This document shows positions 1 through 8,365 of a stretch of DNA of 19,751 nucleotides, piece after piece. The translations under genes were made by a program, and so were the position numbers. Origin of the DNA: UBA6059 sp964351595 (GTDB taxonomy: Bacteria; Bacteroidota; Bacteroidia; Cytophagales; Cyclobacteriaceae). A model generated the notes under the pieces. The model worked only from the letters and a program-made list of their open reading frames with translations, did not search any database and was not told where the DNA came from. Positions within the stretch are counted from its first letter, which is position 1. Each line of letters starts with the position of its first letter. Location of the stretch: assembly GCA_964351595.1 (NCBI GenBank), contig CAYGOT010000088.1, forward strand, positions 1-19,751, written 5' to 3'.

Positions 1-105
1 GAAATAGAGTTGTACGGGTTCGATCCAAACCTTTATGGTATTCTAGTGGCCTTTGTGGCCTTTGTATTATTAGGAAAAAAGAAAAAAAATGGAACTAACG
101 ATTAA
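1..105 (+). CDS. C-terminal end of a membrane protein (partial)
   Basis: An open frame enters from the left edge and stops at TAA 103-105. The 34 visible residues contain one hydrophobic stretch (LYGILVAFVAFVLLG) followed by four lysines and a short polar tail, typical of a final transmembrane helix with a positively charged cytoplasmic end. The gene overlaps the start of the next gene by 17 bases, so the two are probably cotranscribed and translationally coupled. A transporter is possible, and sodium:solute symporters often end this way, but too little is visible to name a family. Confidence 0.6.
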   Translation, partial: EIELYGFDPNLYGILVAFVAFVLLGKKKKNGTND

Positions 106-544
106 GAAATACTTCCCCGCGATGACCGTGGGGCTTTACGATAAGCAAAACGTCGTGGACTTCCTGTTCGAGCATCTCGACGAATATGGAGATTCGCGAT
201 ATGCGATCGGCAAGGCGGTGGAATATGCCGTTAATGCCGGTAGTCATCCCGGCGGTCTCATCCTCACTGTTTGGAAAGGAGATAGTATCGTGGGTGCCAC
301 AGTCATCAACAAGACCGGGATGGGTGACTATATACCCGAAAACATACTGGTATACATTGCGGTAGATAAGAGCTGTAGAGGACAGGGCGTGGGCAAAATG
401 CTTATGAAGAGTGCTTTTGACGAGACGGAGGGTGATATCGCGTTGCATGTTGAGCCAGACAATCCGGCAAAACATCTTTACGAGAAGCTGGGTTTTGAGA
501 ACAAATACCTCGAAATGCGATGGAAACGACCAGCGCTAGGATAA
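89..544 (+). CDS. GNAT-family N-acetyltransferase
   Basis: This 151-residue protein matches the length of single-domain GNAT acetyltransferases, which move an acetyl group from acetyl-CoA to an amine. The acetyl-CoA pyrophosphate-binding motif A is clear at residues 97-102 (RGQGVG), preceded by the beta strand ILVYIAVDKS and followed by the helix KMLMKSAF. The C-terminal NPAKHLYEKLGFE (about residues 125-137) is the typical motif B region. The substrate cannot be read from the sequence. It lies in an operon with ornithine synthesis and racemase genes, so an amino acid or amino-acid derivative is plausible. It need not be N-acetylglutamate synthase, since ArgJ downstream can supply that activity. 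The ATG at 89 overlaps the preceding membrane gene by 17 bases. Confidence 0.85.
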   Translation: MELTIKKYFPAMTVGLYDKQNVVDFLFEHLDEYGDSRYAIGKAVEYAVNAGSHPGGLILTVWKGDSIVGATVINKTGMGDYIPENILVYIAVDKSCRGQGVGKMLMKSAFDETEGDIALHVEPDNPAKHLYEKLGFENKYLEMRWKRPALG

Positions 545-594
545 GCCGATGGCGAATAGAATGATAAGATCAATATGCCTAACATATTTACTTC

Positions 595-1746
595 ATGAAT
601 AGTCCTTCCTACATCGAGTTGGATAAGGGGGCTCTGAAAAACAACTATCGCTTTATCCATAGTTTGCTCGCCAAAGGCGTGAGAATGTCTTCTGTGGTTA
701 AGGGAAATGCCTACGGTCATGGCATTGCCGAGTTTGTTCCATTGGCAGAGTCATTGGGTATCAGTCATTTCTCAGTACACAGCGCTGATGAGGCCAAGCG
801 AGTACTGGAGGCCAAGCAAAATGACGCCACGGAGGTGATGATCATGGGGTATATCGATGATGATAACCTTGAGTGGGCGGTGAGCAACGGTATTTCCTTC
901 TTCGTATTTGAGTATGACCGATTGCTCAAAGCTGCGGAGGCAGCCGAGACCCTTGGCAAAAGGGCCAAAGTGCATATCGAGCTGGAGACAGGAATGAATC
1001 GTACGGGATTTCAGCAGGAAGATCTCGATTTGCTGATCAGCCTGATCAAAGGGAATCTTTCGTTCATTACGTTTGAGGGACTTTGCACCCATTTTGCCGG
1101 CGCGGAAAGCGTTTCAAACCTATCGCGGGTTCAGGCGCAAGCCAGGGCCTTTAATCAAATGGCCGACTATATCGAAAGTCATGGACTTAAGCCACAGATC
1201 AAGCACACCTGCTGTTCTGCCGCTACGCTTCGCCTACCGGAAATGCATTTTGACCTGGTCAGAATAGGCATACTTCAATATGGCTTTTGGCCGACCAAAG
1301 AAACGTTTATCGGATATATCATTGACAATAAGAATAATGATGATCCCCTTAAGAGAGCCTTGAGCTGGAAAAGTAGGGTAATGACTACCAAAACGGTGAA
1401 AATGGGTGAGTTCATTGGCTATGGTACCACCTACCTGGCCCAGCGGGATATGAAAATTGCGGTAGTACCTATAGGCTACTCACATGGCTTTAGCCGATCG
1501 CTGAGTAATCAGGGCAGAGTATTGATACATGGGTATCGACTTTCCGTGATCGGCATGGTCAACATGAACAACATGGCGGTGGACATTACTGAGGCTCCTC
1601 ACGTGAGTAAAGGTGATACGGTGACATTGATCGGATACGATGGTGAACTTGAGGTGAGTGTCGCCTCCTTCGCAGAGTTGAGTGATCAACTTAATTACGA
1701 GCTACTCACCAGGCTTCCATTTAGCATACCAAGAAAAGTAATTTGA
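595..1746 (+). CDS. Alanine racemase-like PLP enzyme (fold type III)
   Basis: The 383-residue length matches alanine racemases, which interconvert L- and D-amino acids with a PLP cofactor. The N-terminal barrel carries the PLP lysine at K36 in VVKGNAYGHG. The partner arginine is at R224 (DLVRIGILQYG), and the second catalytic base is tyrosine Y277 in the C-terminal domain (IGYGTTYL). PIGYSHGFSR (about 293-302) is the usual C-terminal core. Several family-conserved spots are altered: GMVNMNN replaces the usual GRVxMD (321-327), VKGN replaces VKAD, and CCSAA replaces the usual NSAA stretch. These changes near the active site, and the location beside an Orr-like gene and ornithine-forming genes, suggest it may act on an amino acid other than alanine. 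Plain Alr supplying D-alanine remains the conservative alternative. It ends one base before the next gene's ATG. Confidence 0.85.
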   Translation: MNSPSYIELDKGALKNNYRFIHSLLAKGVRMSSVVKGNAYGHGIAEFVPLAESLGISHFSVHSADEAKRVLEAKQNDATEVMIMGYIDDDNLEWAVSNGISFFVFEYDRLLKAAEAAETLGKRAKVHIELETGMNRTGFQQEDLDLLISLIKGNLSFITFEGLCTHFAGAESVSNLSRVQAQARAFNQMADYIESHGLKPQIKHTCCSAATLRLPEMHFDLVRIGILQYGFWPTKETFIGYIIDNKNNDDPLKRALSWKSRVMTTKTVKMGEFIGYGTTYLAQRDMKIAVVPIGYSHGFSRSLSNQGRVLIHGYRLSVIGMVNMNNMAVDITEAPHVSKGDTVTLIGYDGELEVSVASFAELSDQLNYELLTRLPFSIPRKVI

Positions 1747-1747
1747 T

Positions 1748-2821
1748 ATGGCATATATAGAATTATATAAGAGTCGACTGAAGAACAACTATGACCACTT
1801 GGATAATCTTTTCAAGGCTCATGGTATTGATTGGGCCATTGTCACAAAACTGCTGTGCGGTACAGAGCTTTACCTGGAAGAGGTGATTTCGCTGGGTGCT
1901 AAAGAGATGTGCGACTCGCGCATTAGCAATCTTAAGAAGATAAAAAAGATCAACCCTAAGATTGAAACGGTATATATCAAGCCGCCAGCAAAGCGAAGCA
2001 TTCCCAAACTGGTCAAATACGCCGACGCAAGCTTTAACACGGAGCTGCGAACCATCCGATGGATCTCAGATGAGGCCGCCAGGCAAAACAAGATGCATAA
2101 AATCATCATCATGATCGAGCTCGGTGCCTAGCGCGAGTGGGTCATGGGTGAGTAGCAGGTCGATTTTTCTGAGCCTGTCTTCCGACTACCTAATATCAAT
2201 GTAACCGGTATAGGGGCCAATCTCAATTGTCTGAATGGTGTCATGCCGTCCGAAGACAAGATGATCCAGCTCTGTCTCTACAAGCAGCTGATTGAAGCGA
2301 AGTTCCAGAGGAAGATACCGTGGGTGACGGGTGGCACCTCTGTCGTCATCCCGATGATTCTCCGAAAGCAGATTCCAGACGGTATCAATCATTTCCGGGT
2401 AGGAGAGACCTTGTTTTTTGGTAAGGATTTGACCACCGAGGGGCCTATGCCAGGGATGAAGGAAGATGTCTTCAAGCTCTTCGCTGAAGTGATCGAAATC
2501 ACTCAAAAGCCTAAAGTCCCCATTGGGGTACTAGAAGCCAATCCGTCCGGGGTAACGGCTGAAGTGGATCAGAACGACTATGGAAAGAGCTCCTATCGCG
2601 CCATACTAGACGTAGGGTTGCTGGATGTGTCTGACGAGTTTTTGATTCCGGATGATCCGGAGATTAAGTTTAGTGGTGCCAGCTCTGACATGCTGGTCGT
2701 GGATCTGGGCGAGACCAACGATCGATATAAGGTTGGCGATCTTGTTTCCTTTAGTTTAAAATATATGGGTGCATTGCGCCTTTTTAACTCCTTCTACATA
2801 GAAAAGAGGCTGGTAGACTAG
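1748..2821 (+). pseudogene. Ornithine racemase (Orr/YhfX)-like gene with two in-frame TAG stops
   Basis: Reading frame 1748-2821 would encode about 357 residues, the length of ornithine racemase-type PLP fold-III enzymes. Family features include the PLP lysine in AIVTKLLCG, DSRISNLKKIK, IIIMIELG, GIGANLNC, HFRVGETLFFG, PIGVLEANPSG, and GASSDMLVVDLG near the end. The frame is interrupted by TAG at 2129-2131 and again at 2153-2155, with no net frameshift: the same frame continues to the final TAG at 2819. The damage falls in the family motif GDLREG, which here reads GA-stop-REW. Bases GCCTAGCGC look like GACCTACGC with one base lost and one gained, and further substitutions follow within about 30 bases. 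Everything on either side looks conserved. A local assembly error and a young pseudogene are both possible. Programmed readthrough is unlikely because TAG also ends other genes here. Without readthrough, the products would be a 127-residue and a roughly 192-residue fragment (ATG at 2243). Confidence 0.8.
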
Positions 2822-2831
2822 GTATAGATAA

Positions 2832-3647
2832 ATGAGTAATACGAAAGAGACGTTAGTTATAAAATACGGCGGCAATGCTATGAAAGACCCGGTTATTCGG
2901 GGTTTGGTATTGGACAATATTGCTGAGATCCACGCTGCAGGTCACAAGGTGGTGCTTGTGCATGGGGGTGGGCCTTACATCAGCAAGCTGCTGGACAGCC
3001 AACAGATTGATTCAGAATTTGTAGCCGGACACAGGAAAACCAGTACGGAAGCCATCAGATATATCGAGATGGCATTGACCGGTGAAGTCAACCCTGAGAT
3101 CGTCAGGGGCCTGCAATCCCGCGGAGTAAATGCTGTCGGTCTTTCTGGTAAGGATGGTGAGTTGATCCTGGCAAAAAAGAAGTACCACCCTCAGGGTGAC
3201 GAAAAAATAGACATTGGCTGGGTAGGTAATGTAGCAGAAGTCAATCCCGATCTCATTCAAACATTGACGGGAAGTGATTATCTACCGGTCATCACATGCA
3301 TGGCGTCCGATGCGGATGGTAATGCCTACAACATTAATGGGGACATGGTGGCAGGCCATATCGCAGGAGCATTGCAGGCTGACCGTTATATAGTAATGAC
3401 AGATATCGACGGGCTGCTCAATGATATCAATGATCCCCAATCATTGATTAGCGCCCTTACCCTCAAAGAAGTCTCTGCGATGATGGGATCGGTGATCAGC
3501 GGAGGCATGATTCCAAAGATTGAATCGTGTCTGATCGCAATTGAAAAAGGAGCTGCCGAAGCTCGAATTATTAATGGTACCAAACCAGGCTTGCTGGTTG
3601 AGCTGACGGAGGGGAATCCGCAGATCGGTACCAAAATCTCTAAATAA
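2832..3647 (+). CDS. argB: Acetylglutamate kinase
   Basis: This enzyme phosphorylates N-acetyl-L-glutamate, the second step of acetylated ornithine synthesis. At 271 residues it is a standard single-domain amino-acid kinase. Visible hallmarks are the phosphate-binding lysine K11 in IKYGGNA, the HGGGP loop at 44-48, substrate-contact GHRKT around R68, YNINGD at 166-171 (usually NAD rather than NGD), and the C-terminal lysine K229 in GGMIPKIE. It starts directly with the first beta strand and lacks the extra N-terminal helix found in hexameric, arginine-inhibited ArgB proteins. It may therefore not be feedback-inhibited by arginine; that is inference. It begins 10 bases after the broken racemase gene and ends one base before argD. 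Confidence 0.93.
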   Translation: MSNTKETLVIKYGGNAMKDPVIRGLVLDNIAEIHAAGHKVVLVHGGGPYISKLLDSQQIDSEFVAGHRKTSTEAIRYIEMALTGEVNPEIVRGLQSRGVNAVGLSGKDGELILAKKKYHPQGDEKIDIGWVGNVAEVNPDLIQTLTGSDYLPVITCMASDADGNAYNINGDMVAGHIAGALQADRYIVMTDIDGLLNDINDPQSLISALTLKEVSAMMGSVISGGMIPKIESCLIAIEKGAAEARIINGTKPGLLVELTEGNPQIGTKISK

Positions 3648-3648
3648 T

Positions 3649-4860
3649 ATGATGGATATAGATATGACAAATGAAGCACTGCATGTGCTTGATCAAAAAC
3701 ACTATTTGCCGACATTCAAAAGATACCCCATTGCGCTCGAAAGGGGTAGCGGTAGTAAAGTCTGGGACGTAGAAGGCAAGGAATATATAGACGCGCTGGC
3801 GGGTATAGCGGTGAGCAATATTGGGCATAGCCACCAGGCTTTGACCTTTGCTATCGCTGATCAGGCCAGTAAACTTATTCATACCTCCAATTTTTACGTG
3901 ACGCCACCTCAGATGGACCTGGTGACGAGGCTCACCGAGCTCTCCGGTCTGGATAGGGTATTTATGGCTAACAGTGGGGCGGAAGCGGTCGAGGGGGCGA
4001 TTAAGATCGCTCGAAAATATGCGGCCAAGAATGGTCGCGGTGGCACTATCATTACCATGAAAAACGCTTTCCATGGCCGTACCCTCGCTACCATCGCCGC
4101 GACAGGTAAGGAAGCCATGCTCAATGGTTTTGATCCTATCACACCCGGATTTGCCCATGTCGACTTCAATGATATTGCACAGATTGATGCGATGATTGAT
4201 GATAGCGTGGCAGGCATCATGCTTGAAGTGGTTCAGGGTGAAGGGGGTGTCAACCTGGTGGACGCTGACTACCTGCGACATTTACGGGCACTATGCGACG
4301 AGCATAAGATGGTGCTGATCCTGGACGAAGTGCAGTGTGGTATGGGACGAACCGGCAAAATGTTCGCCTATGAGCATTACCATGCAAAGCCGGATATTGT
4401 CACTTTGGCGAAAGGTCTTGCCGGCGGAGTGCCGATAGGTGCGGTGCTTGCCACAGAGCATGTGGCACAAGCTATCGATTGGGGTGATCATGGCACCACT
4501 TTCGGAGGTAATCCGCTCGCGTGTAGAGCAGCGATAGCGGTGATTGAAGTGATTAATCAGGAAGGGCTGCTGGAAGCAGCGATGAACACGGGTGCTCATA
4601 TTAAAGAACAGCTCAACCAGGCACGCGCTCAGTACCCTGAAATACTGGAGGTCAGAGGTCTCGGGCTGATGATCGGTGTGCAGCTGTCCATCGATGCAAA
4701 GCAGGTCGTCAGTCGCATGCTCGAGCATGGCGTACTTTCCAATGCTACTGCAAATAACGTGATAAGGATTGTCCCTCCATTGAACATCCCTTCGGAGGAC
4801 GTTGATAGGTTGCTAAGTGTGCTCTTATTATCCATCAAAGAGATCAGTACACATGGGTAA
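3649..4860 (+). CDS. argD: Acetylornithine aminotransferase
   Basis: This class III PLP aminotransferase converts N-acetylglutamate semialdehyde to N-acetylornithine using glutamate. The 403-residue length is normal. Visible hallmarks are NSGAEAVEGAIKIAR at 108-122 (cofactor phosphate binding), NAFHGRT at 139-145, LDEVQCGMGRTG with D226 contacting the pyridine ring, the PLP lysine K255 in TLAKGLAGG, and HGTTFGGNP at 281-289. ATGs at 3649, 3652 and 3664 are all possible starts; the first leaves a single base after argB. The 3' end overlaps argC by 8 bases. Succinylornithine or GABA aminotransferases are related, but the argB and argC neighbours favour ArgD. Confidence 0.93.
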   Translation: MMDIDMTNEALHVLDQKHYLPTFKRYPIALERGSGSKVWDVEGKEYIDALAGIAVSNIGHSHQALTFAIADQASKLIHTSNFYVTPPQMDLVTRLTELSGLDRVFMANSGAEAVEGAIKIARKYAAKNGRGGTIITMKNAFHGRTLATIAATGKEAMLNGFDPITPGFAHVDFNDIAQIDAMIDDSVAGIMLEVVQGEGGVNLVDADYLRHLRALCDEHKMVLILDEVQCGMGRTGKMFAYEHYHAKPDIVTLAKGLAGGVPIGAVLATEHVAQAIDWGDHGTTFGGNPLACRAAIAVIEVINQEGLLEAAMNTGAHIKEQLNQARAQYPEILEVRGLGLMIGVQLSIDAKQVVSRMLEHGVLSNATANNVIRIVPPLNIPSEDVDRLLSVLLLSIKEISTHG

Positions 4861-5893
4861 TCGAATAGGAATCATAGGTGCCACCGGATATACCGGATCA
4901 GAACTGGTGAGACTCCTGCTTAATCATCCACAGGCAGAGATTATCACCATCACTTCCGAGAGCAGGGCGGGTGAGCGCTTCAGCGATGTACACCCACAGT
5001 TTTTGGGCCTCTGCGACATCCAGCTGTGTAAAGTTGATGAAGTTGATCACAGCGACCTGGACGTAGTGTTTCTGGCGCTTCCACACGGGGTATCCATGGA
5101 TTATGTCAAGCGATTTTCGGACAAGCCTTATCGCATCATTGATTTGTCTGGAGATTTTCGTTTGACTTCAGAGCAGAGTTATGCTGACTGGTATGGACAG
5201 GAGCACATTTTTGCAGAGGGAATCGACCGTGCGGTTTTTGGCCTACCGGAATGGTTCAGGAACGAGATTCGCAATGCACGACTGGTAGCGAACCCAGGAT
5301 GCTATCCGACCGCCTCTATCCTTGCGGTAGCACCATTGGTGAAAGCGGGTATAGTTGACAATACACACATCATTATTGATGCTAAGTCAGGCGTCACTGG
5401 AGCGGGTATCAAGCCTTCCAACACCACACATTTTGCCAATGTCAATGACAATTTTACTGCTTATGGCCTTTCTACACATCGCCATACGATTGAGATTCAG
5501 CAGCAACTAGGTATGATTGGCCAGGGCGTAAATGATGTGCTCTTCACGCCACATTTATTACCGGTGGATCGAGGCATTCTAGCTACGGCCTATCTAAAGC
5601 CTATAGCAGGTACTTCCTTAACTCAGGAGGTGATAGATGAGGCCTATCAGAGCAGCTATCAAGATGAAAACTTTATCAGATATCGATCTAATGTGCCCAG
5701 TATCAAGGATGTGCGGGCAACCAACCTGTGCGATGTTCACGCCCACTACGATGAGCGGACGAATACCATCATTGCGATAGCGGTGATCGATAACCTGATG
5801 AAAGGTGCTGCCGGACAGGCTGTGCAAAATATGAATATAATGATGGGATGGGAGGAGACTGCTGGCCTCTTTCAGGTGCCTGTCAGACCTTAA
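4853..5893 (+). CDS. argC: N-acetyl-gamma-glutamyl-phosphate reductase
   Basis: This enzyme reduces acetylglutamyl phosphate to the semialdehyde with NADPH. The 346-residue protein starts at ATG 4853, inside the last codons of argD, because GIIGATGYTGSELVRLL (the nucleotide-binding Rossmann loop) follows immediately. An upstream in-frame ATG at 4817 would add 12 unrelated residues and is not preferred. The catalytic cysteine is C150 in NPGCYPTA. The active-site histidine region is STHRHTIEI (about 207-215), and PHLLPVDRGIL is the usual C-terminal motif. Together with argB, argD and argJ it completes the route to ornithine. Confidence 0.94.
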   Translation: MGNRIGIIGATGYTGSELVRLLLNHPQAEIITITSESRAGERFSDVHPQFLGLCDIQLCKVDEVDHSDLDVVFLALPHGVSMDYVKRFSDKPYRIIDLSGDFRLTSEQSYADWYGQEHIFAEGIDRAVFGLPEWFRNEIRNARLVANPGCYPTASILAVAPLVKAGIVDNTHIIIDAKSGVTGAGIKPSNTTHFANVNDNFTAYGLSTHRHTIEIQQQLGMIGQGVNDVLFTPHLLPVDRGILATAYLKPIAGTSLTQEVIDEAYQSSYQDENFIRYRSNVPSIKDVRATNLCDVHAHYDERTNTIIAIAVIDNLMKGAAGQAVQNMNIMMGWEETAGLFQVPVRP

Positions 5894-5906
5894 ACAAGCT
5901 AAACAG

Positions 5907-7124
5907 ATGATACAGAATATAACAAACGTACGAGGAATCAAATGCTGGGGTGCTCACACTGGCGTCAAATCCATGCGACGTGATCTTGCCATTTATTACT
6001 CGGAGAAAGTGGCTAACGTGGCGGCCACCTTCACTCAAAATCAAGTGGTCGCGGCTCCCATTAAGCTCACACAGCAAAATCTCCAGAGCAGCAATTGGCA
6101 AGCGCAGGCTATCATCGTCAACTCTGGCAATGCCAATGCCATGACCGGACAGCAAGGCAAAGACGCGGCTGAGGCCATGGTTAAGGCTGCTGCTGAAGAG
6201 CTGAACATACCTGAGGAGCATGTGATGATTGCTTCGACCGGGATCATCGGCAAGGAGTTTCCGACGAAACTCGTCGTGGACGGCATTAAAGAGAATGTCA
6301 AGAAAATCACTGACAACTCCAGGGCTGGTTCGTTTGCTGCCAATGCCATTCTTACTACGGATACATTTTCTAAGGAGGGTTTTGTCACCTTCGAGATTGA
6401 TGGAACTGACATCAATATTGGAGGTATGGCGAAGGGATCGGGTATGATACATCCAGATATGGCGACTATGCTAGCCTTCACATTCACCGATATTAACATT
6501 ACACAGGCCCTTCTTGATAAGGCCTTCAGAGCAGGCGTGAATGACTCGTTCAACATGATCACCGTGGACGGAGATACCTCTACCAATGATATGGCCTCCG
6601 TCATGTCCAATGGTATGGCTGGCAACAAGCTGATTGAAGATGAGAATGATCCCAACTTTCTCCTTTTTCAAGAGAAACTGAAAGAACTCCTGATTCACCT
6701 GGCCAAGCTGATCATATCAGATGGTGAGGGAGCCTCTAAGTTCATCGAATACAAAGTGACGCATGCGCGCAACCTGTCAGAGGCCCGACAGCTCGTCCGA
6801 GTGGTATCAGGCTCCTCATTGGTAAAGACCGCCATGTTTGGACGTGATCCAAACTGGGGTAGAATTCTGGCGGCTATGGGCCGATCAGGAGTACCTTTTG
6901 ATCCAGAGGCTGTCGAGCTCTACCTCGGCAATGGTAAAACGCTGGTGCCTCTTCTCGAGAAAGGTACCCCGGTTGAGCATGACATTGGTTACCTCAAAAG
7001 ACTACTCAAGCCCTCGGACATCAAGGTGCATATCAAGCTCAACGATGGTGAAGAGGAAGCAACTGGATGGGGCGCTGACCTGACGACAGATTACGTCATG
7101 TTCAACTCTGTTTATACAACATAG
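5907..7124 (+). CDS. argJ: Ornithine acetyltransferase (bifunctional ArgJ)
   Basis: ArgJ transfers the acetyl group from N-acetylornithine to glutamate, giving L-ornithine and regenerating N-acetylglutamate. Some members also use acetyl-CoA. The 405-residue precursor normally self-cleaves before a threonine, which is T187 here in the conserved KGSGMIHPDMATMLAF. The oxyanion-hole region ASTGIIG is at 109-115 and VNSGNANAMTG at 71-81. RDPNWGRI lies in the C-terminal half. It starts 13 bases after argC and ends the operon at TAG 7122-7124. ArgJ makes a separate deacetylase (ArgE) unnecessary. Whether it is mono- or bifunctional cannot be decided by eye. Confidence 0.94.
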   Translation: MIQNITNVRGIKCWGAHTGVKSMRRDLAIYYSEKVANVAATFTQNQVVAAPIKLTQQNLQSSNWQAQAIIVNSGNANAMTGQQGKDAAEAMVKAAAEELNIPEEHVMIASTGIIGKEFPTKLVVDGIKENVKKITDNSRAGSFAANAILTTDTFSKEGFVTFEIDGTDINIGGMAKGSGMIHPDMATMLAFTFTDINITQALLDKAFRAGVNDSFNMITVDGDTSTNDMASVMSNGMAGNKLIEDENDPNFLLFQEKLKELLIHLAKLIISDGEGASKFIEYKVTHARNLSEARQLVRVVSGSSLVKTAMFGRDPNWGRILAAMGRSGVPFDPEAVELYLGNGKTLVPLLEKGTPVEHDIGYLKRLLKPSDIKVHIKLNDGEEEATGWGADLTTDYVMFNSVYTT

Positions 7125-7150
7125 CCTTCCGACTGATAAAGGCGTAATCT

Positions 7151-7244
7151 ATCGATGTTCCATCGATTGGTGGGGAATTATTGCCACATCAATCAATAGG
7201 CGGTTGATGTAAAAACATCTATTGAGCAGTTTAGGGGTGTTTTT
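7151..7244 (+). terminator. Possible weak terminator or structured 3' end of the arg operon
   Basis: Three inverted repeats follow argJ. The first is a 7-base stem ATCGATG/CATCGAT (7151-7157 with 7161-7167). The second is ACATCAA/TTGATGT (7186-7192 with 7204-7210). The third is a 9-pair hairpin, AAAAACATC with GGTGTTTTT (7211-7219 with 7236-7244, one G-U pair), that ends in a T run. The last is AT-rich and weak but has bidirectional terminator geometry. Confidence 0.35.
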
Positions 7245-7296
7245 AAGATTGTGGATCGGTTTTTTCTAGGTAGAGTGATATAAACTTTTAATCATT

Positions 7297-7377
7297 ATGT
7301 CACTCAATAGAGCTACAAAAATCAAGTTGGCTATCCTCGCAATCATCTTGCTAGGCTTTGTTCTTCTTACGTTTTAA
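7297..7377 (+). CDS. Possible 26-residue single-span membrane peptide
   Basis: ATG at 7297 opens a 26-codon frame ending at TAA 7375. It has a short basic N-terminus (MSLNRATKIK) followed by a hydrophobic helix of about 16 residues (LAILAIILLGFVLLTF), the architecture of small bacterial transmembrane proteins. It lies 23 bases upstream of a universal stress protein gene and may be cotranscribed with it. No clear ribosome-binding site is seen, which is common in Bacteroidota. A chance frame of this length is quite possible, and function is unknown. Confidence 0.35.
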   Translation: MSLNRATKIKLAILAIILLGFVLLTF

Positions 7378-7400
7378 GTGTCGATTAAACTTCAAGAATA

Positions 7401-8264
7401 ATGAACAATCAAACTAAAAACATCCTCGTCCCATTTGACTTTTCAGAAGAGGCCATGTTCGGATTGAATATGGCGCGACAATGGTCTGAGATGGTAGGAG
7501 CGAAGGTCAATATGGTGCATTTCGTCTTACCTGATAACGCGGTGAAAGATCAACACCCGAAATATGCGGTTTTGGATATCACCGATCCCCAACGCCAAAA
7601 GCAGATAGAGCAAGTGGCTGCACAAAAACTCATCGAGCTAAAAAAAGTGCTTGATGAGCATATTGGCCTGGGCGCACAGGGAGAGGTGATTGTACTACAA
7701 TCAGGCCTTTCCGATGCATTTGAGCAGTTCATGCAGCAGACTGAGATTGATCTGATCATCTCAGGTACATCATCTTCACGAAATATTGCTGAATTTTTCA
7801 CAGGCAATAATTCCGAACAAATGTTGCGAGATGCTGACATCCCCGTATTGGTAGTGAGTTCAGATCAGGCTTTGGCTTTCGATAATATTTTGCTCGCGAC
7901 TGACCTTGGTCAAGCTGTGCCCTCCAGGCTCTTTGACTTTGCTAAGTATTTTCAGTCTAAAGGTGCTGAACTTCATGTAATGAATGCAATGACGACTGAG
8001 TTGATGGAGGAGAAGGACGTAGCGACTAAAATGGATCAACTGGTACGCCATGCGGGGATTGAAAAGTACAGCCCACATCTGATTGAAGCTGATGACGAGC
8101 TGGAAGGTGTGCTGAAGTCGGTTTCAGAGATAGATCCTGATCTGATTTTGATGAAGACCCATGAACGATCCGATCTGGAAAATGTAATCTTTGGAAGCCT
8201 GACAGAAAAGGTGATCCGGCAAACTTCAAAACCCGTACTCGTTCAACCAATGCCTGCTTCCTAG
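7401..8264 (+). CDS. Tandem-domain universal stress protein (UspA family)
   Basis: This 287-residue cytosolic protein contains two consecutive Usp domains. The first starts at ILVPFDFSEEAMFGLNMAR and ends at DIPVLVVS. The second starts at FDNILLATDLGQ and ends at SKPVLVQP. Usp proteins are alpha/beta nucleotide-binding-like proteins linked to survival of stress and starvation. Neither domain shows the full ATP-binding signature Gx2Gx9G(S/T): the first has SGTSSSRN...FTGNN and the second MKTHERSD...FGSLT. It may therefore bind nucleotide weakly or not at all. A second tandem Usp gene lies on the minus strand near 18461-19309. Confidence 0.9.
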   Translation: MNNQTKNILVPFDFSEEAMFGLNMARQWSEMVGAKVNMVHFVLPDNAVKDQHPKYAVLDITDPQRQKQIEQVAAQKLIELKKVLDEHIGLGAQGEVIVLQSGLSDAFEQFMQQTEIDLIISGTSSSRNIAEFFTGNNSEQMLRDADIPVLVVSSDQALAFDNILLATDLGQAVPSRLFDFAKYFQSKGAELHVMNAMTTELMEEKDVATKMDQLVRHAGIEKYSPHLIEADDELEGVLKSVSEIDPDLILMKTHERSDLENVIFGSLTEKVIRQTSKPVLVQPMPAS

Positions 8265-8365
8265 CGAAAAGTCAATTTCAATATTCACTCATCTGAAAAT
8301 CGCTCAGAATAAAACGACCTCTCGGCATGTCATAAGTGCCTATATTGATCGACACAAATAGCTAT

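Noticed and set aside
2129..2155. TAG recoding (pyrrolysine-like or suppressed amber) in the racemase gene
   Set aside because: TAG is the normal terminator of argJ, the two Usp genes and this gene's own end. No pyl-type genes are visible, and the surrounding patch also has other changes, which fits mutation or sequence error better.
3640..4281. Long minus-strand frame opposite argD (213 codons)
   Set aside because: It is an antisense shadow of a strongly conserved aminotransferase gene; its residues show no domain pattern. The same holds for the other minus-strand frames opposite argB, argC and argJ.
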